From Lenisia limosa (taxonomy: Eukaryota; Breviatea): DNA of 22,019 nt. Of the stretch, positions 21,714-22,019 are shown piece by piece. Position 1 is the stretch's first letter, and each line of letters begins with the position of its first letter. Location of the stretch: the NCBI GenBank assembly GCA_001655205.1, contig LPNZ01008244.1, positions 1-22,019 on the forward strand, written 5' to 3'. A program made the translations under genes and the position numbers. The notes under the pieces are model-generated. The model was given only the letters and a program-made list of their open reading frames with translations. It was not told where the DNA came from and did no database searches.

Positions 21714-21719
21714 TTAACC
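21714..21719 (+). repeat. Target-site duplication, right copy (TTAACC)
   Basis: This hexamer is identical to 4323-4328 and directly adjacent to the right TIR. Confidence 0.9.
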
Positions 21720-22019
21720 ACATTCAAACAACTGTTACTCATACTACACAACAAGGTAAAATTGAATTACAAGGGTAGCTGTACACATTCATAACAAATA
21801 CCAAGATGTATGAGGTAACTTAAAAGAACGATCATATCCTTGAAAATTCTCGGCGGGTGGGAAAAGGTATTTAGCTATGATTGGAAAACGATGTAGTATA
21901 TAAGTGGAAGGATATGACGGGAAGGGGATATGATGTGCGTTGTGGGGTAAGCTGGGGGAGCATTGGAGGGGGGTAGCACAAATGGATAAGTAGGGAATAA
22001 TTGGATTGTTGATGACATT
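21720..22019. other. Right host flank, no gene seen
   Basis: About 300 bp with no supported coding sequence. It is G-rich on the plus strand in its last 120 bases. No exon continuing the left-flank gene is recognisable. Confidence 0.5.

Noticed and set aside
1-22019. CRISPR arrays, rRNA or tRNA genes
   Set aside because: No regularly spaced repeats, tRNA-like cloverleaf with B-box pattern, or rRNA-like conserved blocks were noticed by eye. A tRNA scan was not possible here.

Overview
The window is eukaryotic nuclear DNA carrying one complete, apparently intact Polinton/Maverick-type element, a virus-like integrated element. The host flanks hold exons separated by introns with GT..AG borders and a TAACTAA-like branch point, pieces of a DDE_1-type (pogo/jerky-like) transposase gene, and several runs of 9-11 G. 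This fits a fungus or another compact eukaryote, but I cannot name the host from sequence alone. Genes in both parts use the standard code; TAA, TAG and TGA all end element genes.

Left host flank (1-4328): a spliced, partly degraded DDE_1 transposase-like gene (about 660-2341, +), then unrecognised exon-like stretches (about 2726-2850, 3310-3490, 3829-3882). Right host flank (21714-22019): nothing recognisable.

The element (4329-21713, 17,385 bp) is bounded by perfect 39-bp terminal inverted repeats and flanked by a 6-bp direct repeat, TTAACC, the target-site duplication length typical of Polintons. It is AT-rich, with twelve intact reading frames and short AT-rich gaps. Left arm, minus strand: an acidic orphan (190 aa), an RVE-type DDE integrase, and a 1386-aa replication protein combining a family B DNA polymerase palm, a superfamily 1 helicase and a C-terminal GIY-YIG-like nuclease domain, then a zinc-finger protein. 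Centre: an acidic-tailed 152-aa protein (+), a 134-aa orphan (-), and a 437-aa fusion of an FtsK/HerA-type packaging ATPase with an adenain/Ulp1-like cysteine protease (-). Right arm, the morphogenesis module: a 586-aa unknown (+), a 236-aa pVI/core-like protein (-), then a co-directional run of double-jelly-roll major capsid protein, a small membrane-anchored protein with a PSAP motif, penton-like minor capsid protein, and a trimeric fiber with a C1q/TNF-like head.

Together the genes would support integration (integrase, TIRs), replication (polymerase-helicase), packaging and maturation (ATPase-protease), a capsid (MCP and penton) and host attachment (fiber). The element therefore looks like an endogenous Polinton-like virus able to form virions, not only a transposon. 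The most unusual points are the two multi-domain fusions (Pol-helicase-nuclease and ATPase-protease), the very short TIRs with an internal G10 tract, and the C1q-like fiber.
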